Shown here: piece after piece, positions 1-6,950 of the stretch | Layout of the letters: every line of letters begins with the position of its first letter | How positions within the stretch are numbered: position 1 is the stretch's first letter | From: an uncultured Sphingomonadales bacterium | GTDB taxonomy: Bacteria; Pseudomonadota; Alphaproteobacteria; Sphingomonadales; Sphingomonadaceae | Direction of reading: 5' to 3' | Length of the DNA stretch: 12,671 nt | Assembly: GCA_903958285.1 (NCBI GenBank) | Contig: CAJBSR010000237.1 | Location: forward strand, 1 to 12,671 | Made by a program: the position numbers and the translations under genes | The notes under the pieces: model-generated | What the model was told of the DNA's origin: nothing | Database searches by the model: none | Seen by the model: only the letters and a program-made list of their open reading frames with translations

Positions 1-1088
1 CCTACTGTGACTTTAACAGCCATGTCCGTGAAACTACGGATCAGGCGGCCTGGTTAGACGCGCTCCTGGCCGACATGGCCTATGAGGCAGACCAGATCGG
101 CGGACGCCCGCTCACCTCCATCTTCTTCGGCGGCGGCACGCCTTCGCTCATGCCGCCAGCGACAGTGGCGGCGCTGATTTCGGCAGCAGAGCGCCATTGG
201 GGCTTTGCGCCGGACATCGAAATCACGCTGGAGGCAAATCCCTCGTCCGTAGAGGCGGCCCGCTTTGCTGATCTGGCGGCGGCGGGCGTCAACCGCGTCT
301 CACTTGGCCTGCAGTCGCTCGACAATGAGGTGCTGAAGCTTTTGGGTCGGGCGCATGATGTGGAGGAAGGGCTCGCAGCACTGGATGTGGCGCAGAAGGC
401 CTTTGCCCGTGTGTCATTTGATCTGATCTATGCCCTGCCCGCGCAGACGCTTAGCGGATGGGAAGCAGAGCTGGGTCGCGCTTTGTCCTTCGGGACGGGG
501 CACCTCTCCCTCTACCAATTGACCATCGAACCCGGCACGCGCTTTGAAACGCTGGTGCGCACAGGCGCGCTGACACCCAAGGACCCGGATGAAGCGGCGG
601 AGTTTTACGAACTGACCGACGCCCTGACGACCGAGGCTGGCCTGCCACGCTATGAGATTTCCAATCACGCCCGCTTGGGTGAGGAGAGCCGCCACAACCT
701 GACCTATTGGCGCTATGGCAGCTATGCAGGCATCGGCCCCGGCGCGCATGGCAGACGTGGCGGCATGGCGACGGTCCGCCATAAGAAGCCGGAGAACTTC
801 CTGAATGCCGTCAAGCGCAACAGCCATGGCGCACAGCAGGAAGAGGCGCTTTCTCCGGCAGAGCAGGCGCAGGAGGCCTTGCTGATGGGCCTGCGTCTGC
901 GCGAAGGCATTGACCTTGCCGACATCGCGCGCCGGACGGGAGTGACTGCGGATGCCCTGATTGATGCTGACGCGGCAGCGCGACTGGCTGGCTATGGGCT
1001 CCTAGTCCAATCCGGCAGCCGCATCACCGTCCTTCCGGACGGGATGCTTCTGCTTGATCGGATATTGGCGGAGCTGGTGAGCGTTTAA
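1..1088 (+). CDS. hemW: Radical SAM heme chaperone HemW (5' partial)
   Basis: The gene is open from the window edge; reading starts at base 3 with YCDFNSHV. This is the last cysteine of the CX3CX2C iron-sulfur motif, so only about 20-30 N-terminal residues are missing and 361 are present. Other HemW landmarks follow in order: GGGTPSL (SAM-binding glycine motif), EANP, GVNRVSLGLQS, GRAHD, FDLIYALP, LSLYQLTIEPGT, YEISNHA, HNLTYWRYGSYAGIGPGAHG. The C-terminal part is the HemW-specific domain. HemW was long annotated as oxygen-independent coproporphyrinogen III oxidase (HemN-like). It is now regarded as a heme-binding chaperone that inserts heme into respiratory enzymes. The conserved HNLTYWR and GAHG motifs fit HemW; the N-terminal extension that separates HemN from HemW lies outside the window. 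It converges on the lppC-like gene, with a palindromic repeat between them. Confidence 0.93.
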   Translation, partial: YCDFNSHVRETTDQAAWLDALLADMAYEADQIGGRPLTSIFFGGGTPSLMPPATVAALISAAERHWGFAPDIEITLEANPSSVEAARFADLAAAGVNRVSLGLQSLDNEVLKLLGRAHDVEEGLAALDVAQKAFARVSFDLIYALPAQTLSGWEAELGRALSFGTGHLSLYQLTIEPGTRFETLVRTGALTPKDPDEAAEFYELTDALTTEAGLPRYEISNHARLGEESRHNLTYWRYGSYAGIGPGAHGRRGGMATVRHKKPENFLNAVKRNSHGAQQEEALSPAEQAQEALLMGLRLREGIDLADIARRTGVTADALIDADAAARLAGYGLLVQSGSRITVLPDGMLLLDRILAELVSV

Positions 1089-1109
1089 GAAAACCGCTTA
1101 GCCCATCTT

Positions 1110-1204
1110 CTCCGTTTGTCCTGAGCCTGTCGAAGGACTGCCCTTCTGTTTGCTTTGGCTTGCAGAATAAAGGACGATCCTTCGACAAGCTCAGGATGAG
1201 CGGG
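1110..1204. repeat. Palindromic intergenic repeat, copy A (sphingomonad-type TGAGC-TTGTCGAAG inverted repeat)
   Basis: The 19-base arms at 1119-1137 and 1178-1196 are inverted complements at 18 of 19 positions, with a 40-base loop. The arms read TCCTGAGCCTGTCGAAGGA and TCCTTCGACAAGCTCAGGA. The unit is preceded by CTCCGTTTG and followed by TGAGCGGG. The same flanks and core occur in copy B at 5211-5299, so this is a dispersed repeat family and not a lone hairpin. It lies between the converging ends of hemW and the lppC-like gene, where a long stem could terminate or stabilise both transcripts. There is no clean T tract next to the stem, so a simple intrinsic terminator is not certain. Confidence 0.8.
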
Positions 1205-1222
1205 GTTGGTTGGGAAATGGTC

Positions 1223-2407
1223 TTAGTCTACAAAGCCCTTGGGCGCAGGGGCCACAACCGTTGTCCCGCTTGGGCCCACCTGCTGCACCTCAAGCGCGCG
1301 CTCCGCTACGCCATAGGCGTTGAACCGAAAGGCGCCATCAATCCCGGCAAACCCACCGGTATCGTCCAATGCCCGCAACGGGAACGGGGTTCCAAGCTTC
1401 CAATTGGTGGCAACCTTGGTCGCGAGGAGAACAGCGTCATAGCCAAGGCTCGAAAGACGATAGGGCGCCATGCCGAAGCGCGTCCGGTATTTGGCTGCCA
1501 TCTGGGTGTAGACGCCGTCCGAAACGCTGGCGAACCAAGCCCCGTTCAAAGTCGGCGACGACAGGCTGGATTCGGTGTTCCAGAGTTCCGTCCCCAAAAT
1601 CTTCGCAGAGGCGCTCGGCCCGCGACGGATAATCGGGATCGCCTGAACTGCGGTCCGGCTCGAATCGGCGATCAGAATGGCGTCTGCCGCCCCGGCTTTG
1701 TTGATGCGGGAAATCGCGCCCATGATGGCCCCGGCGTTGCGGTCATAGCTCTGCACGGAAACGAGCGACCCGCCCGCCTCCTCAACTGAGCGGGCAAGCG
1801 CTGTCTGCGCACGCTGGCCATAGACGCCAGCCGGCACCAGCCCGGCAAACTTCACCAGTCCCTTGGACCGGGCAAAGCCGACCACGCGCGACACCGACTG
1901 GGCGGGTGTAAATCCGAGGAGATAGGTGCCGTTGCCTGCCACCGACACGTCATTTGAAAAACCAATAAGGGGCACGCGATTGCGGCGCCCGACTTCAGCG
2001 GCCGCGCGAACGTCTTCGGCGAGCAAGGGGCCGAGGATCAGCTTATTGCCCTCTGCGATCGCCTTGTCGGCCGCAGCAGCCGCACCACCTGCGGTATCAT
2101 ATACCGTCATCCGGATCCGCTCACCGCCGGTATCGAGCACGGCCATGTTCGCCGCGTTAGCAATGGACTGCCCAATGCCCGCGTTCGAGCCGGTCAGCGG
2201 CACCAAGAGCGCAATACGATGGCGTGTGGCATCTGTGGGAAGGCCAGTCACCGGGCCCTCTTCCGGAGGCGCTTCAACAGGCTTTGGCGGGCCCTTGGGC
2301 ACGACTTGGCACCCGGCCATAAACAATGCTGCACCAACAAGACCCCAGCGCATGATTTGCCGCCGTTTGAGGTCTGTCGCTTGCCCCTCACCCATATCGT
2401 CTGCCAT
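1223..2407 (-). CDS. LppC/LpoA-family periplasmic-binding lipoprotein (penicillin-binding protein activator-like)
   Basis: The protein has 394 residues from the ATG at 2407, chosen because AGGGAG lies 6 bases upstream; an in-frame start at 2437 would enter rsmI and lacks this support. After a short charged leader the hydrophobic stretch WGLVGAALFMAGC ends in a lipobox, with the lipidated cysteine at residue 33. A proline-rich linker (PKGPPKPVEAPPEEGP) follows. The rest is a type I periplasmic-binding fold: IALLVPLTGSNAGIGQSI, KLILGPLLAEDV, RVPLIGFSND, SLGYDAVLLA. The family includes E. coli LpoA, an outer-membrane activator of PBP1A. LpoA also has an N-terminal TPR-like domain that is absent here, so only the binding-protein half is present. 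The ligand and PBP partner are unknown; an amino-acid-binding ABC component is possible but less likely because no permease genes are nearby. Confidence 0.8.
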   Translation of the reverse strand: MADDMGEGQATDLKRRQIMRWGLVGAALFMAGCQVVPKGPPKPVEAPPEEGPVTGLPTDATRHRIALLVPLTGSNAGIGQSIANAANMAVLDTGGERIRMTVYDTAGGAAAAADKAIAEGNKLILGPLLAEDVRAAAEVGRRNRVPLIGFSNDVSVAGNGTYLLGFTPAQSVSRVVGFARSKGLVKFAGLVPAGVYGQRAQTALARSVEEAGGSLVSVQSYDRNAGAIMGAISRINKAGAADAILIADSSRTAVQAIPIIRRGPSASAKILGTELWNTESSLSSPTLNGAWFASVSDGVYTQMAAKYRTRFGMAPYRLSSLGYDAVLLATKVATNWKLGTPFPLRALDDTGGFAGIDGAFRFNAYGVAERALEVQQVGPSGTTVVAPAPKGFVD

Positions 2408-2413
2408 GACGCA

Positions 2414-2419
2414 CTCCCT
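2414..2419 (-). promoter_or_regulatory. Shine-Dalgarno site fixing the lppC-like start
   Basis: On the minus strand AGGGAG sits 6 bases before the ATG at 2407. It directly abuts the rsmI start codon on the other strand, so the two genes share a 12-bp gap filled largely by this ribosome-binding site. Confidence 0.6.
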
Positions 2420-3256
2420 ATGGCTTCTACGCTTCAACCCGGTCTCTATATCGTCGCCACGCCTATCGGCAATCTCGGCGATTTAAGTCCACGTGCTGCC
2501 TCGATTCTTCGCGAGGCGGACATCATAGCGGTGGAAGACAGCCGCGTCACGGCGAAGCTGCTGCAGCATATCGGCGTCAAACGCCCGATGCAGCCTTATC
2601 ATGATCATAATGCTGACCGGGTCCGCCCCGGCCTGATTGAGCGGATGGCGAACGAGGCTGTGGCCTTGGTCTCGGATGCAGGGACGCCGCTCATTTCCGA
2701 CCCCGGATACAAGCTTGTCCGCGATGCGCGCGCCGCCGGCCGCCATATCGTAACGATTCCCGGCCCGTCCGCTGTCATTGCCGCGCTGACTTTAGCGGGA
2801 TTGCCGACCGACCGCTTCTTTTTTGCGGGGTTTCTGCCGCCGAAAGCCAAGGCCAAGGCGGACCAGATTGCAGAATTCAAAACCCTGCGTGCCACGTTGG
2901 TATTCTATGAATCCGGCCCGCGCTTGGCGGATACGCTTGCCATTCTGGCGCAGGTGCTGGGGGACCGTGAGGCGGGCGTCGCGCGGGAAATCACCAAGGC
3001 TTATGAGGAATGCGTGACCGGCACGTTGTTAGAACTGGCCGCGCGGTATGAGGGGTCTCCGCCAAAGGGGGAGATCGTCATCGTGGTCGGCCCGCCCGGC
3101 GAACCGGAGGCAGCTTCGGGCGATGACATCGAATCGGCTCTCGTGGAGGCGTTGAAGACGGCGTCCCCGGCCAAAGCTGCCGGAGAGGTCGCCCGCACGC
3201 TGGGTGCGGATCGCAAGGCGCTCTATGCCCGCGCTTTGGAACTGCTCGGCAAATGA
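2420..3256 (+). CDS. rsmI: 16S rRNA (cytidine1402-2'-O)-methyltransferase RsmI
   Basis: The 278-residue protein begins MASTLQPGLYIVATPIGNLGD, matching the usual RsmI N-terminus, so the ATG at 2420 is preferred over upstream in-frame starts that lie antisense to lppC. Key tetrapyrrole-methylase-fold motifs are VATPIGNLGD (12-21), AVEDSR (37-42), VSDAGTPLISDPG (84-96), IPGPSA (113-118) and GFLPPK (137-142), followed by FYESGPRL and KGEIVIVVG. RsmI uses S-adenosylmethionine to 2'-O-methylate C1402 in the ribosomal P site. No Shine-Dalgarno sequence precedes the ATG, because those bases encode the lppC ribosome-binding site on the other strand. The mRNA may therefore be leaderless, or its promoter may lie inside lppC. 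It is first in an rsmI-yraN-gshB-dedA run and overlaps yraN by 4 bases (ATGA). Confidence 0.95.
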   Translation: MASTLQPGLYIVATPIGNLGDLSPRAASILREADIIAVEDSRVTAKLLQHIGVKRPMQPYHDHNADRVRPGLIERMANEAVALVSDAGTPLISDPGYKLVRDARAAGRHIVTIPGPSAVIAALTLAGLPTDRFFFAGFLPPKAKAKADQIAEFKTLRATLVFYESGPRLADTLAILAQVLGDREAGVAREITKAYEECVTGTLLELAARYEGSPPKGEIVIVVGPPGEPEAASGDDIESALVEALKTASPAKAAGEVARTLGADRKALYARALELLGK

Positions 3257-3603
3257 CCCGACAGGCCGCCGAACGTCGCGGCCGCTGGGGAGAGACAATT
3301 GCCGCCTGGTGGTTGCGGCTGCACGGGTGGCGCATCCTTGCCTTCCGCGTGAAACTGCGCGTTGGCGAGGTTGATCTTGTTGCCAAGCGCGGACGCACGG
3401 TCGCCTTCATTGAGGTCAAGGCACGCCGGAACAAGGCCGATCTGGACACCGCTATCGATGCATGGCGTCTGCGCCGCGTGGCCGCTGCGGCCAATGCCCT
3501 CCAGCCGCGCTATGCCGCGAACGGCGAAGACATCCGCATCGACGTGATGCTGATCGCACCTTTCGCCTTCCCCCGCCATATTCCCAATGCCTGGCACGGG
3601 TGA
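3253..3603 (+). CDS. yraN: UPF0102 family YraN-like putative endonuclease
   Basis: The 116-residue protein has the UPF0102 signature: RRGRWGETIAAWWLRLHGW near the N-terminus, GEVDLVA (38-44) and FIEVKAR (52-58). The spaced E14, E39/D41, E54 and K56 match the restriction-endonuclease-like (Holliday-junction-resolvase-like) core predicted for the family. Length is normal. The start ATG overlaps the rsmI stop as ATGA, which indicates translational coupling, and rsmI-yraN is a widely conserved pair. The biological role of the family is not firmly established; nuclease activity is inferred from the fold and acidic residues. Confidence 0.9.
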   Translation: MTRQAAERRGRWGETIAAWWLRLHGWRILAFRVKLRVGEVDLVAKRGRTVAFIEVKARRNKADLDTAIDAWRLRRVAAAANALQPRYAANGEDIRIDVMLIAPFAFPRHIPNAWHG

Positions 3604-3639
3604 CAAAGCCGCCCGCTTCGCCTAGATCGCCCGCCAGAC

Positions 3640-3645
3640 AAGGAG
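3640..3645 (+). promoter_or_regulatory. Strong Shine-Dalgarno site of gshB
   Basis: AAGGAG lies 7 bases before the gshB ATG at 3653, in the 49-bp gap after yraN. It fixes the gshB start and gives this gene its own strong translation signal inside the operon. Confidence 0.65.
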
Positions 3646-3652
3646 ACCCGCG

Positions 3653-4603
3653 ATGACCCTGAAGGTCGCATTCCAGATGGACCCGATGGAGGGTCTCAAC
3701 ATTACCGGCGATTCGACCTTCGCGCTGATGCTGTCAGCGCAGTCACGCGGCTATACCAGCTATCACTACACCGCTGACGAGCTGAACTATTCCGACGGCC
3801 GCGTCTGGGTGACGGCGCGTCCGGTGACGGTTCAGCGCGAGGCGGGCAACCACTTCTCGTTCGGCGCGCCGGTGAAGATCGATCTGGCCGACGACATCGA
3901 TGCCGTGCTGATGCGGCAGGACCCGCCCTTTGACCTCGGCTACATCACGGCCACGCATCTGCTGGAGCGGATCACGCATCGGACGCTGGTCGCCAATGAT
4001 CCGGTGAGCGTACGCAACGCGCCGGAGAAGGTCTTCGTGCTCGATTTCGCGCAGTTCATGCCGCCGACGCTCGTGACACGCTCGCTCGACGAGGTGCGTG
4101 AATTCCACAAGACACATGGCGAAATCGTCGTGAAGCCGCTCCACGGCAATGCCGGCTCTGCCGTCATGCACATTGCCAAGGACGGCAAGAATCTGGCCGC
4201 CATCACGGAACTGTTCGGTCAAGTGTGGCGCGAACCCTTCATGGCACAGGCCTTTATCCGGGCTGTTGAAAGCGGCGACAAGCGCATCGTCCTGATCGAC
4301 GGCGAAGTGGCCGGCGCCATCAACCGTATCCCCGGCGCGGGCGAAATCCGCTCCAACCTTGCCGCCGGTGGCCGCGCCGAAGCAACTGACTTGACGCTTG
4401 GCGAACGCGAAATCTGCGCTGCCATTGGGCCCGAACTCAAAAAGCGCGGGCTATTGTTTGTCGGCATAGACGTGATCGGCGGCAAGTGGCTGACTGAAAT
4501 CAACGTGACGTCACCGACGGGTATCGTCGCCATCGACGCGTTCAACGGGACAGACACCCCCGCGCTCATCTGGGATGTAATTGAAGCGAAGATTTCCAAA
4601 TGA
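3653..4603 (+). CDS. gshB: Glutathione synthetase
   Basis: The 316-residue ATP-grasp enzyme joins gamma-glutamylcysteine and glycine using ATP, the second step of glutathione synthesis in the cytoplasm. It aligns end to end with the E. coli type: FQMDPMEGLNITGDSTFALM at the N-terminus, MRQDPPFD (87-94), VKPLHGNAGSAV (160-171, the flexible glycine-rich ATP loop), GAINRIPGAGEIRSNLAAGG (221-240) and the metal/substrate segment TEINVTSPTG (281-290). The loop reads HGNAGSA where E. coli has DGMGGAS, so one loop glycine is replaced by alanine. A strong ribosome-binding site precedes the ATG. The stop codon overlaps the DedA start (ATGA). No gshA is present in the window. Confidence 0.96.
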   Translation: MTLKVAFQMDPMEGLNITGDSTFALMLSAQSRGYTSYHYTADELNYSDGRVWVTARPVTVQREAGNHFSFGAPVKIDLADDIDAVLMRQDPPFDLGYITATHLLERITHRTLVANDPVSVRNAPEKVFVLDFAQFMPPTLVTRSLDEVREFHKTHGEIVVKPLHGNAGSAVMHIAKDGKNLAAITELFGQVWREPFMAQAFIRAVESGDKRIVLIDGEVAGAINRIPGAGEIRSNLAAGGRAEATDLTLGEREICAAIGPELKKRGLLFVGIDVIGGKWLTEINVTSPTGIVAIDAFNGTDTPALIWDVIEAKISK

Positions 4604-5202
4604 GCGATTGGATCATCCATCTGATTGAGGACGCAGGCTATCTCGGCGTCGGATTTCTGATGTTTCTGGAAACGGTCTTTCCGCCAATTCCGTCCGAAAT
4701 CATCATGTCCGTCTCTGGCCTTGCGGCGGCGCGGGGCAAGATGGACATCACCGCTGTCATCGCGGCTGGCACAGCCGGCGCAATGCTCGGCAATTACTTT
4801 TGGTATCTCGCCGCCCGCGTCATCGGCATTGAGCGGTTCAAGCCGCTCATCGTGCGTTGGGGGCGGTTCCTGACGCTTGACTGGAAAGAGATTGAAAAGG
4901 CGGAAAAACTGTTCGGCACGCAAGGTTGGGCCATCGTCTTTTTCGGCCGGATGCTCCCCACGCTGCGGTCGTTGATCTCAATCCCGGCCGGATTACTGCA
5001 CATGCGGCTGTCGACCTTTGTGATCTGGTCCACCATCGGAACGGCGGGCTGGACCGCGCTGCTCGGCCTCGCCGGCTACACGATGGGCAAGAATTTCGAG
5101 GAAGTAGACCAGTTCGTCGGCCCGATTGCGACAGCGGTGATGGCGGTGATCGTGCTCGGCTATGTCTGGCGGCTGATCACTTGGAAGCCAGACAAGGGCT
5201 GA
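4600..5202 (+). CDS. DedA family membrane protein
   Basis: The 200-residue integral inner-membrane protein has about four to six hydrophobic segments. Family motifs are ETVFPPIPSE (24-33, with the conserved acidic residues), GAMLGNYFWYLAARVIG (60-76) and FGRMLPTLRSLISIPAGLLHM (115-135, containing the essential-type arginines). DedA/SNARE-associated proteins are implicated in undecaprenyl-phosphate or phospholipid flipping and in membrane-potential homeostasis. Which lipid this member handles cannot be read from sequence. Its start overlaps the gshB stop by 4 bases, so it is translationally coupled as the last gene of the rsmI-yraN-gshB-dedA run. Transcription then runs into palindromic repeat copy B. 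Confidence 0.9.
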   Translation: MSDWIIHLIEDAGYLGVGFLMFLETVFPPIPSEIIMSVSGLAAARGKMDITAVIAAGTAGAMLGNYFWYLAARVIGIERFKPLIVRWGRFLTLDWKEIEKAEKLFGTQGWAIVFFGRMLPTLRSLISIPAGLLHMRLSTFVIWSTIGTAGWTALLGLAGYTMGKNFEEVDQFVGPIATAVMAVIVLGYVWRLITWKPDKG

Positions 5203-5210
5203 GCACTCAA

Positions 5211-5299
5211 CTCCGTTTGGGCTGAGCTTGTCGAAGCCCCGTTCTTCCTTTTTGGCCCCCAGCAAAGAACAGCCCTTCGACAAGCTCAGGGTGAGCGGG
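5211..5299. repeat. Palindromic intergenic repeat, copy B
   Basis: A perfect 15-base inverted repeat, CTGAGCTTGTCGAAG at 5222-5236 and CTTCGACAAGCTCAG at 5275-5289, surrounds a 38-base loop. The element is bounded by CTCCGTTTG and TGAGCGGG, as in copy A. It fills nearly all of the 111-bp gap between the converging dedA and xerC genes. Next to the core, the arm ends changed from TCC/GGA in copy A to GGG/CCC here. The left arm reads GGG-core-CCC, and the right arm reads CCC-core-GGG, so the outermost bases do not pair as well as in copy A. Confidence 0.8.
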
Positions 5300-5313
5300 A
5301 GCAGTGGGCCTTC

Positions 5314-6189
5314 TCATGCCCGCGGATGCGCCGTCCGGTACACATCGAGCAAATAAGCCGCATCGACCGCTGTATAGACCTGTGTCGATGACAGGCTGGC
5401 ATGACCGAGCAATTCCTGCAGGCTCCGCAAATCTGCGCCACGGGCCAACAAATGGCTGGCGAAGCTGTGCCGAAGCGCATGGGGCGTCGTCCGGTCTGAA
5501 AGGTTGAGGCGGGTCCGTGCCGCCTGCACCGCGCGGCGGACAATGCCCGGCTCCAGCGGACCGCCTCGCACACCTCGAAACAGCGGTTCCCCCTTTGCAA
5601 CGCCATAGGGGCAGATGTCGGCATAGGTTCCAATGGCCGTGCGGACCTCAGGCAGGATGGGCACAATGCGTGTCTTCAGCCGTTTGCCGGTAACCGACAT
5701 GGTCTCACCAATCGGCAGGATATCGCCCGTCAGCCCCAGCGCCTCCCCTATGCGAAGGCCAGCACCGTAAAGCAGCAGCAGGATCGCCCAGTCGCGCGCC
5801 GCAATCCAAGGCTCTTTCGCTTGATCCGCCACATCTTCGGCCAGCGCGATCACCTCGTCCGGTGAGACGGGCCGCGGCAACGACTTGCGGACGCGCGGCC
5901 CTTTGACCCGAGGCACCGCATCCTCGCCGCCTGCAAATTTCAGAAAACCCCGCACGGCTGACAATTCGCGTGCGGTGGAGACATTGCCGATGCCGTCGCC
6001 CCTCCGGGAGGCGAGATAGGCGCGCAGGTCCGCCGCCTCGACCTTGGAAAGATTGGGTGCCCCGCCATGATGTACCCGCAAAAAACTCATCAAGCGTTCT
6101 GCCGTTGCCACATAGGCGCGGACAGTGTGGGTCGACCGTCGCCGATCCCGACGGAGATGGTCGGACCAGCGCTGGACGATATCGCTCAA
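5314..6189 (-). CDS. xerC: Tyrosine recombinase XerC-like
   Basis: This is a tyrosine site-specific recombinase of about 291 residues. The N-terminal SAM-like core-binding domain contains [19 protein letters not shown]. The catalytic domain shows the full active set: R146 in [13 protein letters not shown]169 in TGKRLKTR, H237 and R240 in [13 protein letters not shown]263 in LGHASL, and the nucleophile Y272 in STQVYTAV. Length and sequence fit XerC/XerD, which resolves chromosome dimers at dif; XerC is favoured over XerD with moderate certainty. No inverted repeats, cargo or attachment sites suggest a mobile integrase. No ATG start exists. The chosen TTG at 6189 shares bases with the transaldolase stop (TTGA), giving coupling and an N-terminus beginning MSDIVQRW. 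Another TTG at 6216 would add nine residues inside the transaldolase gene. Confidence 0.88.
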   Translation of the reverse strand: MSDIVQRWSDHLRRDRRRSTHTVRAYVATAERLMSFLRVHHGGAPNLSKVEAADLRAYLASRRGDGIGNVSTARELSAVRGFLKFAGGEDAVPRVKGPRVRKSLPRPVSPDEVIALAEDVADQAKEPWIAARDWAILLLLYGAGLRIGEALGLTGDILPIGETMSVTGKRLKTRIVPILPEVRTAIGTYADICPYGVAKGEPLFRGVRGGPLEPGIVRRAVQAARTRLNLSDRTTPHALRHSFASHLLARGADLRSLQELLGHASLSSTQVYTAVDAAYLLDVYRTAHPRA

Positions 6190-6839
6190 ATGATTTTCTG
6201 TCCCGTCTTTTCCCAATCGGCGAGGAAGCCGGCGATACCCTTGTCGGTCAACACATGGTTGAACAACGCCTTGATGACCGACGGCGGCGCCGTCATGACG
6301 TCCGCGCCGATCTTGGCGGCTTCCAGCACATGGACGCCGTGACGCACGCTGGCGACGAGGATTTCGGTGCCGAAACCATAATTGTCGTAAATCAGGCGAA
6401 TGTCAGCGATGAGCTGCATCCCGTCAAAACCATTGTCGTCATGGCGGCCAACGAAGGGCGAGATGAACGTCGCGCCCGCCTTTGCCGCGAGCAGCGCCTG
6501 ATTGGCAGAGAAGCAGAGCGTGACGTTGACCATCGTGCCTTCGCTGGTCAGCGCCTTGCAGGTCTTGAGGCCGTCGATCGTAAGCGGCACCTTGATGCAG
6601 ACATTGTCGGCGATCTTCCGGAGCACTTCGGCTTCCTTCATCATCGTCGCATGGTCGAGCGCCACGACTTCGGCGGACACCGGGCCATCGGTGATGCCGC
6701 AAATTTCGCGGGTGACTTCCATGAAATCCCGACCCGACTTCGCGATCAGCGACGGGTTGGTCGTGACGCCATCGAGCAGACCCGTTGCGGCCAGTTCTTT
6801 AATGTCAGCGATTTCGGCGGTGTCTGCGAAGAATTTCAT
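6186..6839 (-). CDS. Small transaldolase (TalC/FSA-like family, probable transaldolase)
   Basis: The 217-residue single-domain TIM barrel begins [16 protein letters not shown] and belongs to the TalC/fructose-6-phosphate aldolase family. Visible catalytic residues are D6, N28 in [10 protein letters not shown], and the Schiff-base lysine K83 in CIKVPLT, followed by [23 protein letters not shown] and [10 protein letters not shown]. Position 57 is Glu (AEVVA) and position 129 is Phe (SPFVGR). The E. coli aldolase FSA has Gln and Tyr at these places, so the sequence reads as transaldolase: transfer of dihydroxyacetone between sedoheptulose-7-P and glyceraldehyde-3-P in the pentose phosphate pathway. 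The start has AGGA 10 bases upstream. Its stop overlaps the xerC start, and a hairpin lies in its leader. Confidence 0.93.
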   Translation of the reverse strand: MKFFADTAEIADIKELAATGLLDGVTTNPSLIAKSGRDFMEVTREICGITDGPVSAEVVALDHATMMKEAEVLRKIADNVCIKVPLTIDGLKTCKALTSEGTMVNVTLCFSANQALLAAKAGATFISPFVGRHDDNGFDGMQLIADIRLIYDNYGFGTEILVASVRHGVHVLEAAKIGADVMTAPPSVIKALFNHVLTDKGIAGFLADWEKTGQKII

Positions 6840-6856
6840 GGGTGTATCGTCCTGCT

Positions 6857-6878
6857 AAAAGGAGAATCTTGTTCTCCC
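6857..6878 (-). terminator. Hairpin plus short T run before the transaldolase gene
   Basis: Read on the minus strand, GGAGAA-caaga-TTCTCC forms a 6-bp stem (6872-6877 with 6861-6866), followed at once by TTTT. It lies downstream of the DUF4153 gene and 18 bases or more before the transaldolase ATG. It may be a weak intrinsic terminator for the DUF4153 transcript. If transcription starts at the candidate promoter just upstream, it would instead be a stem-loop at the very 5' end of the transaldolase mRNA. The stem is short, so confidence is low. Confidence 0.4.
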
Positions 6879-6880
6879 GT

Positions 6881-6908
6881 GCTTTACCCCACACAGGGCC
6901 GAAAACAA
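6881..6908 (-). promoter_or_regulatory. Candidate sigma-70-type promoter for the transaldolase-xerC pair
   Basis: On the minus strand TTGTTT (6903-6908) and TAAAGC (6881-6886) are separated by 16 bases. They resemble a -35/-10 pair about 40-70 bases before the ATG. The -10 match is poor (three of six), so this is only a suggestion. Confidence 0.25.
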
Positions 6909-6950
6909 CCGTCCGGCATCCGCGCGGATCATTAAGTTGAGGATATCAGG

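Noticed and set aside
1160..1789. Plus-strand open frame (209 codons) starting in repeat copy A
   Set aside because: Its first part translates the palindromic repeat and the rest is antisense to the lppC-like gene; no motif supports it.
2219..2419. In-frame N-terminal extension of rsmI
   Set aside because: It is antisense to the start of the lppC-like gene. The residues do not resemble RsmI, and the homologous protein starts near the ATG at 2420.
4219..4923. Minus-strand open frame (234 codons) spanning the gshB/dedA junction
   Set aside because: It runs antisense to two well-supported, coupled genes and has no family resemblance.
5314..6189. Tyrosine recombinase as a sign of an integrated element
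   Set aside because: Sequence and length fit the chromosomal XerC/XerD type. Neighbours are housekeeping genes, and no tRNA, direct repeat or cargo is present.
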